Shown here: in pieces, positions 11,601-26,600 of the stretch
How the letters are laid out: each line of letters starts with the position of its first letter
Position numbering within the stretch: the stretch's first letter is position 1
DNA from: Siphonodentalium dalli
Lineage: Eukaryota; Mollusca; Scaphopoda; Gadilida; Siphonodentaliidae
NCBI GenBank assembly: GCA_032622095.1
Contig: CP136064.1
Span: 248,281,827 to 248,345,826 of the forward strand
Direction of reading: 5' to 3'
DNA: 64,000 bases
The notes under the pieces: generated by a model
The model's input: only the letters and a program-made list of their open reading frames with translations
What the model was told of the DNA's origin: nothing
Databases searched by the model: none
Translations under genes and position numbers: made by a program

Positions 11601-14600
11601 GAATATATTAGCCTGACAATATTTACCTTGACCTTCAAGGCTTTTAAGCCAGTGCATTCTCTTATATAAGAGAATGCACTGGCACATGATCTTTAATGCT
11701 GCACTAGCGCTGCTCCATCATGGACAGATTAATCAAGAATCGTATGCGATTTTTGTAAAATATAGCTTTTAATAGAGTGATGTTGAAATTTTCTGAATTG
11801 GATCAGTGTCTTCGCTAATTATGGCCGTTATAAGTGAAGGCCTATTCAGTTTTTAGTCAAGTTTTTTTCCAAAACTCGACTTATAGTTTGATGAGGGCGG
11901 GCGGGCTGGCGACGTGTTTTGCTTATAACTCAACCGTTTATTGACGGATTAAAAAAATTTGGTGTGTGAGTACATATCCATGCACGTAAGCTGCAGACAA
12001 AAAATTGGGTTTGTCCGCACATTTATTAGAGTTATGGCCCTTTGAATTTTCAGCTCATTAGCGAGATAACTTCAACAAACGTTATCCGATTTGATTGAAA
12101 ATTGGTATATAGGTGTCTCCCAAGAATATCTCGGATGAGTTCGAAAACCGGCCTGTTCCGATAAAATTTTATAGAGTTATGGCCCTTAAGTAGTCATTTT
12201 TCACGAATTTTCAGCTCGTTAGCGCGATAACTTCAACAAACGTTATCCGATTGATTGAAATTTGGTATATAGGTGTCTCCTAAGAATATGTCGGATGAGT
12301 TCGAAAACCGGCCAGGTCCGATAAAATTTGATAGAGTTATGGCCCTTAATTAGACATTTTTCACGAATTTTCAGCTCGTTAGCGCGATAACTTCAACAAA
12401 CGTTATCCGATTTGATTGAAATTTGGTATATAGGTGTCTCCCAAGAATATCTCGGATGAGTTCGAAAACCGGCCTGGTCCGATAAAATTTTATAGAGTTA
12501 TGGCCCTTAATGAGTCATTTTTCACGAATTTTCAGCTCGTTAGCGCGATAACTTCAACAAACGTTATCCGATTTGATTTAAATTTTGTATATAGGTGTCT
12601 CCCAAGAATAGCTCGGACGAGTTCGAAAACAGGCCTGGTCCGATAAAATTTGATAGAGTTATGGTCCTTAAGTAGTCATTTTGTACAAATTTTGAGCTCG
12701 TTAGCGCGATAACTTCAACAAACGTCATCCGATTCAACTAAAATTTTGTATATAAGTGTCTTCCAATAATATCCTGGACGAGTTCGAAAACCAGCCTGGC
12801 CCAATAAAATTTGATAGAGTTATGGCCCTTAATTAGTCATTTTTCGTGAATTTTTAGCTCGTTAGCGCGATAACTTCAACAAAAGTCCTCCGATTTGTTT
12901 AAAATTTGGAATAGACATACTTGCCAAGAATATTTCGGACGAGTTCGAAAACCAGCCTGGCCCGATAAAATTTGATGGAGTTATGGCCCTTAATTAGTCA
13001 TTTTTCAATTTTACCTATTAATTAGTCTACCAATACTGATGCACACCAATTGGCGGTAGCCACCGGCGGTAAGCCACCGAAAATGAGACACAGCATCTCT
13101 GATGTCACCTCTTGTGATGTATCTCTTGTCTAGGATTATGTCATTAGAGATGCACTGTGTTAAAGTGGTGCTTTCTTTTTTTATGCTATTGTTTTTTTTT
13201 CTTCAATGAGAAGCCCCTTTTGATGTGACAAGACTTTTCTTTGATTTTAATATTTGATTTCATTAAAATATATAGAGAATACCTACAGTTTTTGTTTGAA
13301 TATTGAAATATCTCATTAGTGTCTGGAAAGAAATATCATGAATTTTCACGAGTCACGAGTTAAAATTTGATATTGCTTTCCAGACACTCATGAGATGTTT
13401 CCGGTATTCAAACAAAAAACTGTAGGTATTCTTTTTATTATTGGTGCCTTATATCAGGACCAGACCTGTTAAGTTTTGAATATGTCAATCCGTGAGATTT
13501 TTGCGGGAGGTATGCCCAAAGATGTTCATGTTCCAAAAATAATTTTTATGATGAAGATTGAATAGTTTTTATGAGTTTCTATTTTATAAATAAAAGTATA
13601 TAGATCTAAATAAAATGGCAATGAATGTCCTGTTGGTAATTGTAATAGAGCTGCTCTGTGTGGGAGATACCACCATTTATTCAAAAGAAAGAAGCAGATC
13701 ACACTTCGTAAAAATACTCAGAATTTCACCAGATACAGCCGGATATGCGCGAAACCGAAAGTACAACATCGTAATAAACTACAAAATGTACTCGTCTTAC
13801 GGTTTGACCCACAAAAGAAATGCACACATTCCACCATTTATTAAAAATTTTTAAGAAACTTTGTTTAAAGTTAGTCAAAACGAACCCGAGTTACACAGGT
13901 TACAAACCGGACATGTATGCGTGAAACCGAAAGTACAAAATGACCCGTCTTAAAAGTATTACCCGCAAAATAAAAGACACATTCCGTTATCAATGCATAC
14001 GACTATCAGTGAACTTAAATCATAAAGTATCCATTACTTATGTTCATCAATGGGGCCTCACAATACAGCTGCACACTTGTGATTAAACGTATTTATTTCG
14101 TCTGCAATTCATGCCACTAATCCGTTACTAAGAAATGTTCATCAATGAGGCCTAACAATACAAAACTTTGCACACTTGTGATTATACGTATTGTTTACTA
14201 AAACAACACCCTTTTTCGTGTGGCTTCACCAGAGTGTGACAATCAATTAATATTAGTCACAGTTCACCACAACTTGAGTCTTCAATCAAAAGTTACCAAC
14301 GGTACATTCTGTGAATGTTAATGTGTGGGTATTTACGGTACCGGAAATAAGGAAGTCACTGTCATTTGGGGAATTCCCGTAAATGCACGAATTTAAAAAA
14401 TAAACAAAAATTCGTTTTGGGATTTTCAATGTGGTGTTTTGACGAATCCGTGAGAAATTGGGGGTTATCCGTGTTTGTGGAATTGCCGTGGAAATCCGTG
14501 AGTCTCACGGACAATCCGTGGAACTTAACAGCTCTGATCAGGACTCTGTGACGTCACGAATTAACTCTGGGAAATTTATCGGTGAAATTGTGATGCACGC

Positions 14601-17600
14601 GCAACTGGTGGATTTAGCAGGCGTTTCACTTCTGCATTGAGTTTGTTTTCCTCTTCCGTGTTTACTGTTCCAAATCATGCTTTCTGATGATCAAATACAG
14701 GCTTTTATAGAGAATTAAGTGCCGACAAATACCAAAAATAACCACAAAAGTTTCAAAGTTGCTAAAGAACTCAATCTTAATTAAATTATATATTAACTCT
14801 AACTCTAGTTTGTTTTCCTCTTCCATGTTTACTGTTCCAAATCATGCTTTCTGATGATCAAATAGGCTTTTATAGAGAATTAAGTGCCGATAAATACCAA
14901 AAATAACCACAAAAGTTTGATTCTCAAAATTTGGATAAACATACAGATGAATAATAAAAACGTCATTATACAATGTTGTGTATAGTATTAGTTTTTCTTG
15001 TACTCGTCCATTGCGTGTCTCGTCCAATATGACTTTTAACCACAACCTGGAATCGTACAAGAAAATCACATACTGTACACAACATTGTATAATAACTTTA
15101 TAATATGTGGAATTATTTGCCAAATGTTCTACATTTTTGTCCTTTAAATGATAATTTTATATTTTAATAAATTTCAGGGGTGCCTGCGGTGCTGTGAGGT
15201 TGGCATTTGCAAAGGGAACATGTGAAAAATATGCTGTGAAAATCATCAATAAAAATAAATTTTCTGTTGGTGGTCGACACAAAGTTGTGAGTTCACTAAT
15301 TGTTTTCACTATAACACCGGTACTCTCTTTTCCTTGCAAGTTTCCTCTTATGCCACATGTAGGCCTGATCTAAAAACTGATTCACGTACCGTATCCGCTT
15401 AAGTGCAATAACTCTGTCGTTTACACCATGGTCGCCAACTAATAAAGTACTGAGCTGCATTAGTTGTCACTATTTTTGCCGATATAAAAACAAATGTTGC
15501 TTATTATCGCGATAACTGTTGTATTCAACTGTTGAATATCTATTGTATTCAAACCTTTTATGATGTGAAACCAAGTTGTTGTTAGTCGACGGGAGGCAGT
15601 TTATGACACATTACTGCTCGCTTGTACATCCAATTATGGGACAATGCATTTACGTATTTTATCTTGCAGACTGCCTAATCAACAAAAAATTACAGAACCA
15701 GTGTACCGATTAAGCATTTTGACGATTAGTGTTTTAAATCCAAGATTATTTGAAATGGCTGGTTAAATGTTAGAGCTTACCTTGTCCCCTTTGTACAGCC
15801 ACCACAATTCAATCAATGCTCCCATTACAAAATAAATTTGGGTTTTCATGGTATGATATTTCTGAAGTGCGAAAGCTGCATGTTCAAGAACGGTGATACT
15901 TTTGTTATCTAACTTCGTTGATCTATTCAGCTCTCAATTTGAGGTAAAAAAAAGTTTAGCCAAATGAAATTTTTATTGGCCAATTTGGCCTAACAAAAAT
16001 ATACGTTTGTTTCCGCTAACGAGCTGAAAAAAATTAGGGTAGGTAGGTAGGCTTAACTTTTTTTTTTTTTTTTAACTTATTTTTTCAGTATCTTTAAAAA
16101 TAACTGTATAATACTTGCAATAGCCCAAACTATGCACTTCTTGGCCCCAATCAGGTTTACCCAGATGACAGAGGAACTAGAAACTCCAATTCAATCTTAC
16201 ATGTACATATGCTTTAATATTTACATACCGGTATATACTAGTCTATATACTAATATAGTCTTTGATAATCCTAATATTTCCCATATGGTCTGGCGACAAC
16301 TGGAGTCAGTCCAGCACCACTGCACTGTTCACATATTGGATCTTTTAATGATGGGTTCACAACACCACCTTCTCCTCCGCATTCAGTGAAGGATCTAGGT
16401 ATTTTTTGGGGACACCTGTTTTTGGGCAATGATATGCCGAACGCATAACCTGAAGGCCTGAGCAGAGGAATGTTTGGGAGGGGTGACCCCCTGATGATGG
16501 TGGAGGTTCGTTCTCCCCCTGGAAATTTTTTGAAAATCCATTGCATTTAGAGCTAATCTAAAGCACTTTGAGTCAGTATTTTGAATTTTACTGAGAGGTC
16601 AATTTGATCAAGTTTCTCAAGCATAACTTTGGAAATTTTTTATATATGTATGGATTGGAAATGCCTATAAGTTATTGTCAGATATCGTTTGGTTCAATGG
16701 ATTATGCTTATCCTGCTTGAAATGAGACTTACCATTATCACTCTAATTCATATAAGGCCAAAACAAAATATATGTGTGTTTGGGGTCTCCCTACCTACCC
16801 TATCTTTAAAAGGTGCCTACCCTAAACTTTTGATTTGGCCTCCAGTAGATTTATAACCCAGATATTGAGTTTTTGTTAAGTAAAATTATCAAAATTAATA
16901 TATTTTGACACTATAGTGGATTATATACATAAATTTTAGATTGATACACATTGAATTTTATCATCCTAAGTATTTTGAGATCAAAAACAATTTCAATGTC
17001 CATAGGCATAGTATTTCAGAAAAATAAAAAAAAAATAATAAAAAAATCTACCTACCTACCCTAATTCTCAGAGAGGGTGTGACCCCAAACACAGGTATAA
17101 TTTTGTTTGGCCTAATAGGCTATTTTATAAAATTCATGTGAGACACATACCGTACAAAATATACTACATGTAGTACAGAAACAATGTCGGCACCCACGTG
17201 GCTAGTTGCAATTATTTCTCAGTGAATGCGCAACAGCTCATAACAACATCGATACATCAGCTCATAACACCATCGATACGTCATTTGGGTTTGGAAAGGC
17301 GAACGCGTAATGTTTTGGGCGCATTTGGATTCGCGCAGGATTGACTTAATAAATCGTCGGGTTTCAATTGTTCCTGTTAACTTTTGCCAAGGGTGCTGTG
17401 GGATATTTTGGGCTGGTTTTGTCACGATACACTTTTCGATTTAAATACATTTACAAAAGTGGCTTTTTCGCTAAATGTATATAAATATAAGGATTAACTG
17501 TCATGTGGACTGTTTTTATGGAGATGTAACCATGAGGTAAGTGGTCATAACTTGTATGTAAAACCCTTCGGACAGTTAATCCTTATATATGGTACTAATT

Positions 17601-20600
17601 TTTATGTTAATTTTTCATTTGGTATTATGAGATCCCACCTGATAACCAGGCTTATTTGATCAAATTGTTAATGTTCCTGTGCTGTAATTGATTGAAATAC
17701 TGAAGTCTGAATGCTGGATGATAAATAACCTGAACTCAAATTATTTGAAGTTTTCACAGATGAAAGCTAGATAAAGCCAAACATACTTTACAGTATGATT
17801 CCAACTGTTAAACTTAAATCTTTTTGTAAACTTAAATTTCTTATGTCAATATATATAAATATATAAATGTTTTGCATCTTGTTATTTTCAATGGCAATAA
17901 AAAGTTTAGGGTCGGTCGGGTTAGCGGAAACAAACGTCTTTTTTGTTTAGGCCTTTAAAAAAAAAATTGGCCATTGGCCAATTTGGCCACCGACAGTGTG
18001 AGCACTGGTAACTTGATGTTGCTAGTGAACTCTGGGATCTTAGGATCCCACTATATCCAACTTTATTTCTGCAAACTCTCCTCAAAGTAATTTTAAAATT
18101 TGTTCTGAAAACGCTGCAGACATATTATTATATATTGTAATTACAATTAATAAATGTATGGCTATAACAGATCTCATTATTTTCAGTTTGAATATCTGTC
18201 ATTCTGATGATTTAAACATTGAATGTATACATTTTTATTGTAGAATATGTCCTCTCATGTGATGGGTGAGGTCAGAATTCTGAAACAGTTGAAACATGTG
18301 AGTATTGCCCCTTCCTTGACTGGAGCTTCCTGAAATTTTGCGAAAATCCTGTGCCAATGCATTTTCTTATATATAGGGAGCCTCGCATATATAAGAGAAT
18401 ACATTGGCCTAACAATATTTACTTTGACTTAGAATTTGCCCATTATTTTGGTTTCCAGGTGATAACTTTAGTTTTAGCTACATGAAAATACAGGTCAAAT
18501 TCAAATTTGGGGATTCGGTCCACCCATTTTTGGTGGAGTTATGGCCTTTGTCAACTTAGAATTTGCTGATTATATTGGTTTCAGGGTGATAGCTTTAGTT
18601 ATAGTTATCTGATTGTCTTCAAACTTGGTATATGGATTACTCATATGAAAATACAGATCAAGTTTGAATTCAGGTTCGTTCCACCCATTTTTACCGCAAT
18701 TATGGTCCTTGTTGACTTATAATTTGAGAATCTGGACTCAGTTCAAAACTGGGTTACATCCGATGAATTTTGCATGATGGCTTATAATTTAAGAACACAT
18801 CCAATGAATTTTGCATCTGTCATTGAGTGATTCTGAAATAGTTAACATAGATAGTTGGAAGAAAGTTTGATTCAATGGTTGTTCCCAGAGTAAAATTTTT
18901 CATTTCTAAAAAAGCCACTGGTCAAATAAAGCCACCTTTTTCGTGGGGACATGTGTTCGTAGCGACCTTTTATTGTCCCCCGAAATTTTCTGAGGACTAT
19001 TGTAATCAGCCGCGTCCGTCCGTGCATACGTCGTACCGTGCGTCTGTTCATCCATCCGTCCGGAGTTATAACTCCAGTAATGATCATCCGATTTGATTGA
19101 AACTTGGTATGTAGGTGTATCAATCAAGAACACAGGTGCTCTGCAATTCTGGGTTTGATCCGATGTTCTTTTATGGAGTTATTTCCCTTTTTTCCACTTT
19201 TATTTTACTTATAAAATTTCTCACTTTTTCGGTTTCCAGATGATATCTCAAGTTTGGATCCTTTAATTGCAAATACCTTTTTTATGTGGATCAGTCATAT
19301 CAAGATACAGGTTGAGTTCGAATTTGATCCGATGATTTTTCCTAGAGTTATGGACTTTTTGGTTTCCGGATGATAACTCATGTTTGGACTGTTCAATTGA
19401 AAATTCTGTTTTTTTGTGGATCATTGATATCAAAATACAGGTCAAGTTCGAATTTGAGTTTGATCCGATGATTCAATTGTACTTGTTTTTTCTTTGGTTT
19501 CCGGATGATAACTCAAGTTTGGATTGTTTAATTGGAAATTCTGTTTTTTTTGTGGGTTGTTTATATCAAAATACAGGTCAAGTTCGAATTGAGTTTGATC
19601 CAATGATTTTTCCCAGAGTTATGGGCCTTTCGACTTAGAAAAACATTTTTTATAATTTTCTGTACGAGGGTACCTTCATGGTGTAATCAACTCTTCCTAC
19701 AGTTTTGATCGTAGATATTTGAAACTTCAGAGTATTGTTACCCACATATTGGAGATGTGCAACATGTATATAGATGACGGAAAAATTATTTCTTTACAGA
19801 ATTATTAACCCTTTCGACTTAGAACATTTCAACATTTTTTTTAATTTCTTTAACAAAGCGGCGTCGACTTTTTCATGTTTTCGGGGGACATTGTGGTCGG
19901 CTGACCTTTTATTATAATAGCAATGGATCATGTTTGTTGTTATTTCCTATATTTTGGTTTCATTAGATCAGTCCTGGTGTGGTCTGTCTTCAGAGGGCCA
20001 TCAAGAAGTAATAAAATTGGCTTCATTTTTCTTTTCCTCTTTCAGCCATGTATCATTGGTATAGAAGATGTCATAGACACCGCAAATGTCCTGTATATAG
20101 TTCTAGAACTGTAAGTACTTCAACAATTTCTTTTTACTGCAAAATTTTTCACACCCAAGCACCAACAGTTAAATACATGTACACTGTATAAAAAAACAAT
20201 TAGCTCTTTCACATACCATTTTGTCTTTATTTGGAGAATCCAGTTCTAAGATGAAGTAGGGACATAGTCACATGGGAAAATTGGAAGTCATATCATACAT
20301 ATTATGTTGATTTGACACTCGCTTTCCCACAAATCAGATTCAATTTTCAAACATAACCAACCTCATTTAATTCTCTTAAAAGTTAAATAATGCAACATGT
20401 TTAGACAAAACAATTCCAAGTTCCATGTTCAAATTTAACTTCAGTTACTCTGAACTATATTAATTGAAGTACATGATCCAATTTTAAAGAGTTTATATGT
20501 GATGCACAACAGTCTTTAAACTCCTTTTTGGTGTCAAAATAAGGAAGGTCGGGATAGCAGAAACATTTTGTCTTTTTGTTTCGGCCTAAGAAGTTGGTAT

Positions 20601-23600
20601 TTGTTTCTTTTGTTGATACTGGTGTCGCTATAGCAAAGTTGGACCGAGTCCTGTCCCATTACTCTTCTATAATGGACATTTCGCCCAGAATCATGGGTGG
20701 GAGTTACCTTGCTTGTAAGTTTTCAGATTAGGTATTTGCATATACCGGTATGAACATAGAGGGCAGCCTTTCCCAAGCATGATAATATCAAACATGCGTA
20801 TATCATAGGTTCATTGAATATCAAAGCAACGGGATATTTGTAAGTAAACAAAGCCTTGTTTCCCAGAGAATTTCGATTTGTCGCGCTATCAGAAAATGTA
20901 TGTGAAGAATACATTAAATATTTGTATCATCACTTTATCTCCGGTGGATCTATAGTCACCACTCCTCGTCCGTCATACATCCATCCATCCGTCCGTCCAT
21001 CCGTCAACAATTCTTTAAACATCTTCTTCGGAACCATTAGACCGTATGGGTTCATATTTGGTGTGGATGTTCCCGAGGTGACTCACATTCAGATTTGTTC
21101 AAATGAGGTCACTGGGTCAAATAGTTTCGAAAGCAGGGCCATAACTCTATTCTTCCATAGAAATTCTTTGAACTCCTTGTTCAATTTAAAAAAAAAAATT
21201 TGATTTGAAAAAAAAAAAATGTTTTTATGTTTTGTGTTTTTTTCAAATAAATTTTTTTTATTTTAATTAAGATTAATTTCTTGCTCAATTTAAAAAAAAA
21301 TTAAAACCATTATAACATCCAGTGTGACTCAACCAAATTTGGTTTAATTCAGTCTAAAATCAAGAACATGCAAACAGCAGATACTCAGAGCTCTATGAAA
21401 TATGAGGAAGGTGCCTGCAATCACAGAATGTATACTTAACACCATATATAAGTCACATTGATTATAAAGTAATAAATGAAATGGCAGTGTTAACAAAAAC
21501 TGATTGGAGTGACAGCTCCTTTGATTAATACCCTAAAATGATCTACCTGTTAGAGAGTTTGTATATAAATGACCTGGCTTATGATAACAAACTCCCAAGG
21601 CCAAGTGTGAATGATGAATCTGACAGTTAGGCCAGTAAAACTAAATACCTGTTTTCTCAGGCAATTACATATGGGAACTGTTTTCTCAGGCAATTACATA
21701 TGGGAAACTGGATGAGAAAGAAGGAGGCATTTTTCTTAGCTTACCTGAGATGAAGAATGAGACATATTTTGTGTGGATGGTCCCTAGGTAGCTGGGATTC
21801 AGTTCTGTTCAAATGGGGGTAACATGGTCAATAAAGTGGCATAGCTAGGGACCTAACTCTTCCATCCATAGTAATTCTTAAAACATCTTCTCAAGAATCA
21901 TCAGGGCTATTTATCGGTAGCTTATAATTGGTATGGAAGGTCCTTGGGTGACAGGGATACAGATGTGTTAAAATGAGGTAACCTAGTAAAATAAGGGCAG
22001 AGCCAAGGACATAACTTGTCCATCCATTGTAATTCTTAAAATGTCTTCCTATCAAGAACCATCAGGCCTATTCAGCTTATATTTGGTATGGGTGACTAGG
22101 ATTCAGATTTGATTCATAATTGGATCACTGGGTCAAATAGGGTCAGAGCCACGGACATAATTCTTTCCCTCATTAGTTATTCTTAAAACATCTTCTCAAG
22201 AACCATTTGGGCATATTTAGCATACATTTTGGTATAGAGAGTCCTTGGGTGACTGGGATTCAGATTTGTTGAAATGGGTTCACAAGGTAAAATAGGGGTG
22301 CGACCAGGGACATAACTCTTCCCCCCCCCCAATAGAAATTCTTAAAATGGCTCTTCCTCAAGAGCCATCAGGCCTATTTAGCTTATATGTAGTAACTAGT
22401 ATGGAGGGTCCTTTTGTTACTTCGGACTGGGTTACAGATTTGTTAAAATGGGTTCAACAAATCAAGAAATGGCATTTGGTGTATATGGCCTATGGAGAGT
22501 TGGGATCAAAATTTGTATGAATGGGGTCCACCATTATAAAAGGGGGGCATGTCAGGTTGTAACTTTGCCACAGTTAGGAAAGCTTGAGGTATCAGTTGTA
22601 AAATTCAAACATGTGCAAAGGAATTTTATGAACTTGGGAGTGCGTTTGCTTCAGTTGGGAGGGAGCAGACTATGGAATATGTGGGGTGGGGGGAATCTGG
22701 ACCATATTTCAAGGTGGACACCCCACTGCTCAATGGAGACCCTCCAGGCTACGTCCCTCTTTGGGACTACTTGTTTTTAAGTGAATTTGACAAGTACTAA
22801 CTCTTTATTTAATATAGTCCTCCGAGCTCCAGTCTTTACAGTCTGGTGAGCATCTCCACAGTCATTGACTGTCTTGTTCTATCATGGTAAATGATATATT
22901 AATTTAAAGGCATATCAATTGCTGACATGTCAGATGAATAATCACATGCATGAGTTCACGTGAATACCCGGGCTCCACTTGTGAATGTAGTGAATCTTTT
23001 CAAGGAAAGCCCGTTAAAAGGGAACTAAGTCCAAAACAGCATTAACTCAACCGATGTCCCAAGCTGTTTTGGATTGAGAAGACTTGGTCTATATCTGTGT
23101 ATCCTTTAATGATGCTGCTTCATTGATTGCTTCATTTGTCTGTGATACTGAACTTTTTGTTTAAACCTTTCTATATTAAATTGATACTTCCACACAGAAT
23201 GAGGTCCCAGAGAGTGGGCTAACATCACCAAATTCACCCTCGTGGGACATCATTCTGCTTAGGTCTCATCTTCGGAAGTATATATATAGTCTCAAAGTAA
23301 CATTGTTTTAGTTACTTTTTCCCTTCTGGGAAGTTTCTATATTCCCTCATTTGAAGAAGATAAAATGCATAATCGAGGCGACTAATGGTTGAATATCACC
23401 AACTTCAACTGGGGATATTCAATCTGATCCTAGGTCTCTCATAGCAGTTGAGGCCTAAGCAGAATGAGGTTCCCAGAGGGTGAATTTGGTGATGCTATTC
23501 TGCTGTGCGGGATAGCATCAATAAATTCACCCTCTGGGGACCTCATTCTGCAAATGTCAGACACACTATTTCCAGACTTGTAAATGATTCTTACCTAAGT

Positions 23601-26600
23601 CTTGACTTTATCCATTCATCAATTCATCAAGTTAATAAATTAGTGTCCTATAAAATTGGTGTCCAGTAAGCAAGAAATCAGTGTATTCAGCAACCTTATT
23701 TTTGTTTTTGTCTTCAGAGTCGAAGGAGGAGAGTTGTTTGACAGAATCATCAGTGTTGGGCAATTTAGTGAAGCAGAAGCAAAGCTGATGTTCTACCAGA
23801 TGATTTGTTCTGTGAAGGTTAGAGTCATTCTATTTATTACAGGACATATCTTTCTTGTTAACCCTTTGAGTGCCAGGGGCCGATCTCATCGGCCCTAAAC
23901 CTACACAATAAGTCTGTTAAAGAATATAATAAAATATATTAAAATTGTAAAAAACTGTAAAAAAAAAAAAAAATGTTAAGCCAATGCATTCTCTTATATA
24001 TGCGAGGCGACCTATGGTCGACTCGCATATATAAGAGAATGCATTGGCACAGGGTATATGGGTTGATACAAAAATCGGACCTCGCACTCAAAGGGTTAAA
24101 TGGTTTACTACAATTTAGCTGTAATTGTCAGTCCGAATCAGGGACCAGCCTGGAAGGTGACTTGGGAGATATCTTCTCCCTAAATTGTGTCACTTCACCT
24201 TATTTTTGAAGCGATGTTCAAGTCCACAAAACATACAGAGAAAGTATCCCTGTCTTTTTTATATCTAAACAGATGCATTAACCCTTTGAGTGCCAGGGGC
24301 CGATCTCATCAGGCCCTAAACCTACAAAATAAGTCTGTTAAAGAAAATAAGAATAAATTATTAAAATTGTAAAAAAAAAAATTAAAAAAAAAAAAAAAAT
24401 TGTTAGGCCAATGCATTCTCTTATATATGCGAGGCGACCTATGGTCGACTCGCATATATAAGAGAATGCATTGGCACAGGGTATATGGGTTGATACAAAA
24501 ATCGACCTGGCACTCAAAGGGTTAAAACAATTGATAAATTATTTCAACTTTTAAGATTCACTTTGATCGTATCCAGATACTTTCATATATCCAGTGGAAA
24601 ATCATATTATAAAGACACTTTCTCGCTATTTCATATATTCATTTTATAATATGTAGATTATGGTAGCAATTATGTTGTATTATTTGGCCAATGAGAAGAT
24701 ATGTACCATATTGTTATAAATCTATTGTCCCCTGAAAAATTTCGGAGGACTAATATAATCATCATGTCCGTGCATCCGTCGGTTCGCATCCTTTTCCACA
24801 TGATTACTTGAACAATATTCAACAGAATTTCTTGATATTTGGCATGTGGTATACATTTGAGGAGATGCAGGCCAAGTATGAATATTTGGTCACGGTCCAA
24901 TGATTTTTGACTGAGTTATTATGCCCCATTTTCGACTTAGAAAGTGCTATTTTCGTGTTTTCCACACAGTAACTTGAGCAATATTCAACAGAATTTCTTG
25001 ATATTTGGCATGTGGTTCTCATTTGAGAAGACACAGGCCAAGTTGTAATTTATTCCATTTAGAAATAACATTTGTGTTGTCTTCAAAAGAATCTCTTGAT
25101 ACTTGGTGAGTGGCTCACCTTTGAGAATATGCAGATCATTGTCTAGTTTGAGTCAAATTTTGTCAGAATTTGAATTGTTTGTTTCTTAAAAAATGCCAAC
25201 GTCCCAAAAAGCCACCTTGATTCGGGGGACTTGGGGTCTGCGACCTTTTATTAATATTGTATCATTGATGTTTTTCAGTACTTGCATGACCAAGGCATCA
25301 CACACAGAGACTTGAAGGTAATTATTTTGTTTCTATTTTGAAATTTTAACCCTTTCATGAGGTTCATGATGGGAGCGGCTCTTGTGCCGCATTAAATATC
25401 CTGTGTAGTACATTCTCTTATATATACGAGTCTCATATATATATACACTGGCTTACAAGGTGAATGTAAATATTGTTAGGACAATGTATTTTCTTATATA
25501 TGCGTGGCTCCCATATGCGTGGCTCCCTATGGGAGACTCGCATATATAAGATAATACATTGGAACAGTGTTTCGCAAAATTTCAGGAAGCTCCAGTCATG
25601 GAATGGTTAAACAAAAGCCAGTGTACCAAAAAACTGTCCTTTCTGAAAAGCCAATGTTCCAAACAAAAGCCGTTTGCATATGTGGTCATGTGACCTTTTG
25701 TCATATTTATTTGATGTTATTTGTAATTCCGTTCTAATTTTGGTAGAGCTCAATACAAATTACGGTTTTGTAAATTTATTTAATATTAATTTAATTGGAT
25801 AGTTTCCTGTTTGTAATTCTAAATTCAACTTCCAATATTATTTTTCTCATTAACTGGAAGTATTGAGATAGTAACCATTGATTTGTATTACATGTGCATT
25901 ATATTATATGTAAACCTATCTTTAGAAGTATTTAATGACTGATGATCAACTTAATTGTGGTCCTGCCTGCTTCGTTAGAAATAAGGCAGTTTGAAGATAG
26001 TAATTAACTACCTGTGGTACACAGATATACATGCTATAAGAAACATTTAATGATTCTCGTGGAACAGCTTGAATATGAGTCCAACACTGGAGTTGAAAAC
26101 AAGTTGGAAATTTATTTGTTACATTTTGGTCCCTTTTATTATTTTCAGCCAGAGAATATTCTGCTATGTGAAGACAGTAATGAAACACTGATAAAAGTGA
26201 GTTAGATAACCATTCTCAGAATTTCTCATGTCAATAAATATCTGTTATGCTCACGATATCTCCCAATTTGGTTTTTGATTAGTTTTCACATCTCCATTCT
26301 TGAGTATTGTTTAACCCTTTACCCAACAGAACGGCCCTGTGCCAATGCATTCTCTTATATATGCGAGTCGACCATAGGTCGCCTCGCATATATAAGAGAA
26401 TGCATTGGCTTAACACATTAAAAATTATAAAATTGTTAAAGAATGTAAGAAAAAATGGTAAAAAGTGTTAAAAAAAGATTTTTTTTAAACCAATGCATTC
26501 TCTTATATATGCGAGGCGACCTATGGTCGACTCGCATATATAAGAGAATGCATTGGCACAGGGTATAACTGTAACTATCACACTGTGGTCAAGGAGCCGG

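Larger units (their letters stand above)
15945..18008. mobile_element. Degenerate hAT-like composite element
   Basis: Near the left, GTTTAGCCAAATGAAATTTT matches the subterminal region of the intact hAT element at 34378. The right end, ATTGGCCAATTTGGCCACCG then ACAGTGTGAGCACTG, matches that element's right end. CGTTTGTTTCCGCTAAC (16004-16020) is inverted at 17920-17936. The left terminus is lost. The interior carries ACCTACCTACCC motifs and the dispersed segment at 16548-16755. Confidence 0.5.

Noticed and set aside
13615-13854. 79-residue frame with a hydrophobic N-terminus resembling a signal peptide
   Set aside because: It sits in a CHEK2 intron across a local tandem duplication, without splice sites or a recognisable domain; most likely chance.
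15284-15286. Alternative donor gttgtg at 15284 for the glycine-loop exon
   Set aside because: gtgagt at 15287 is much closer to consensus and keeps the frame; the two differ by one valine, so the effect is small.
22448-22780. 110-residue frame in the 20.9-22.9 kb element
   Set aside because: It runs through the repeated GGGTCACTGGG modules and has no homologous frame in the other copy at position 1.
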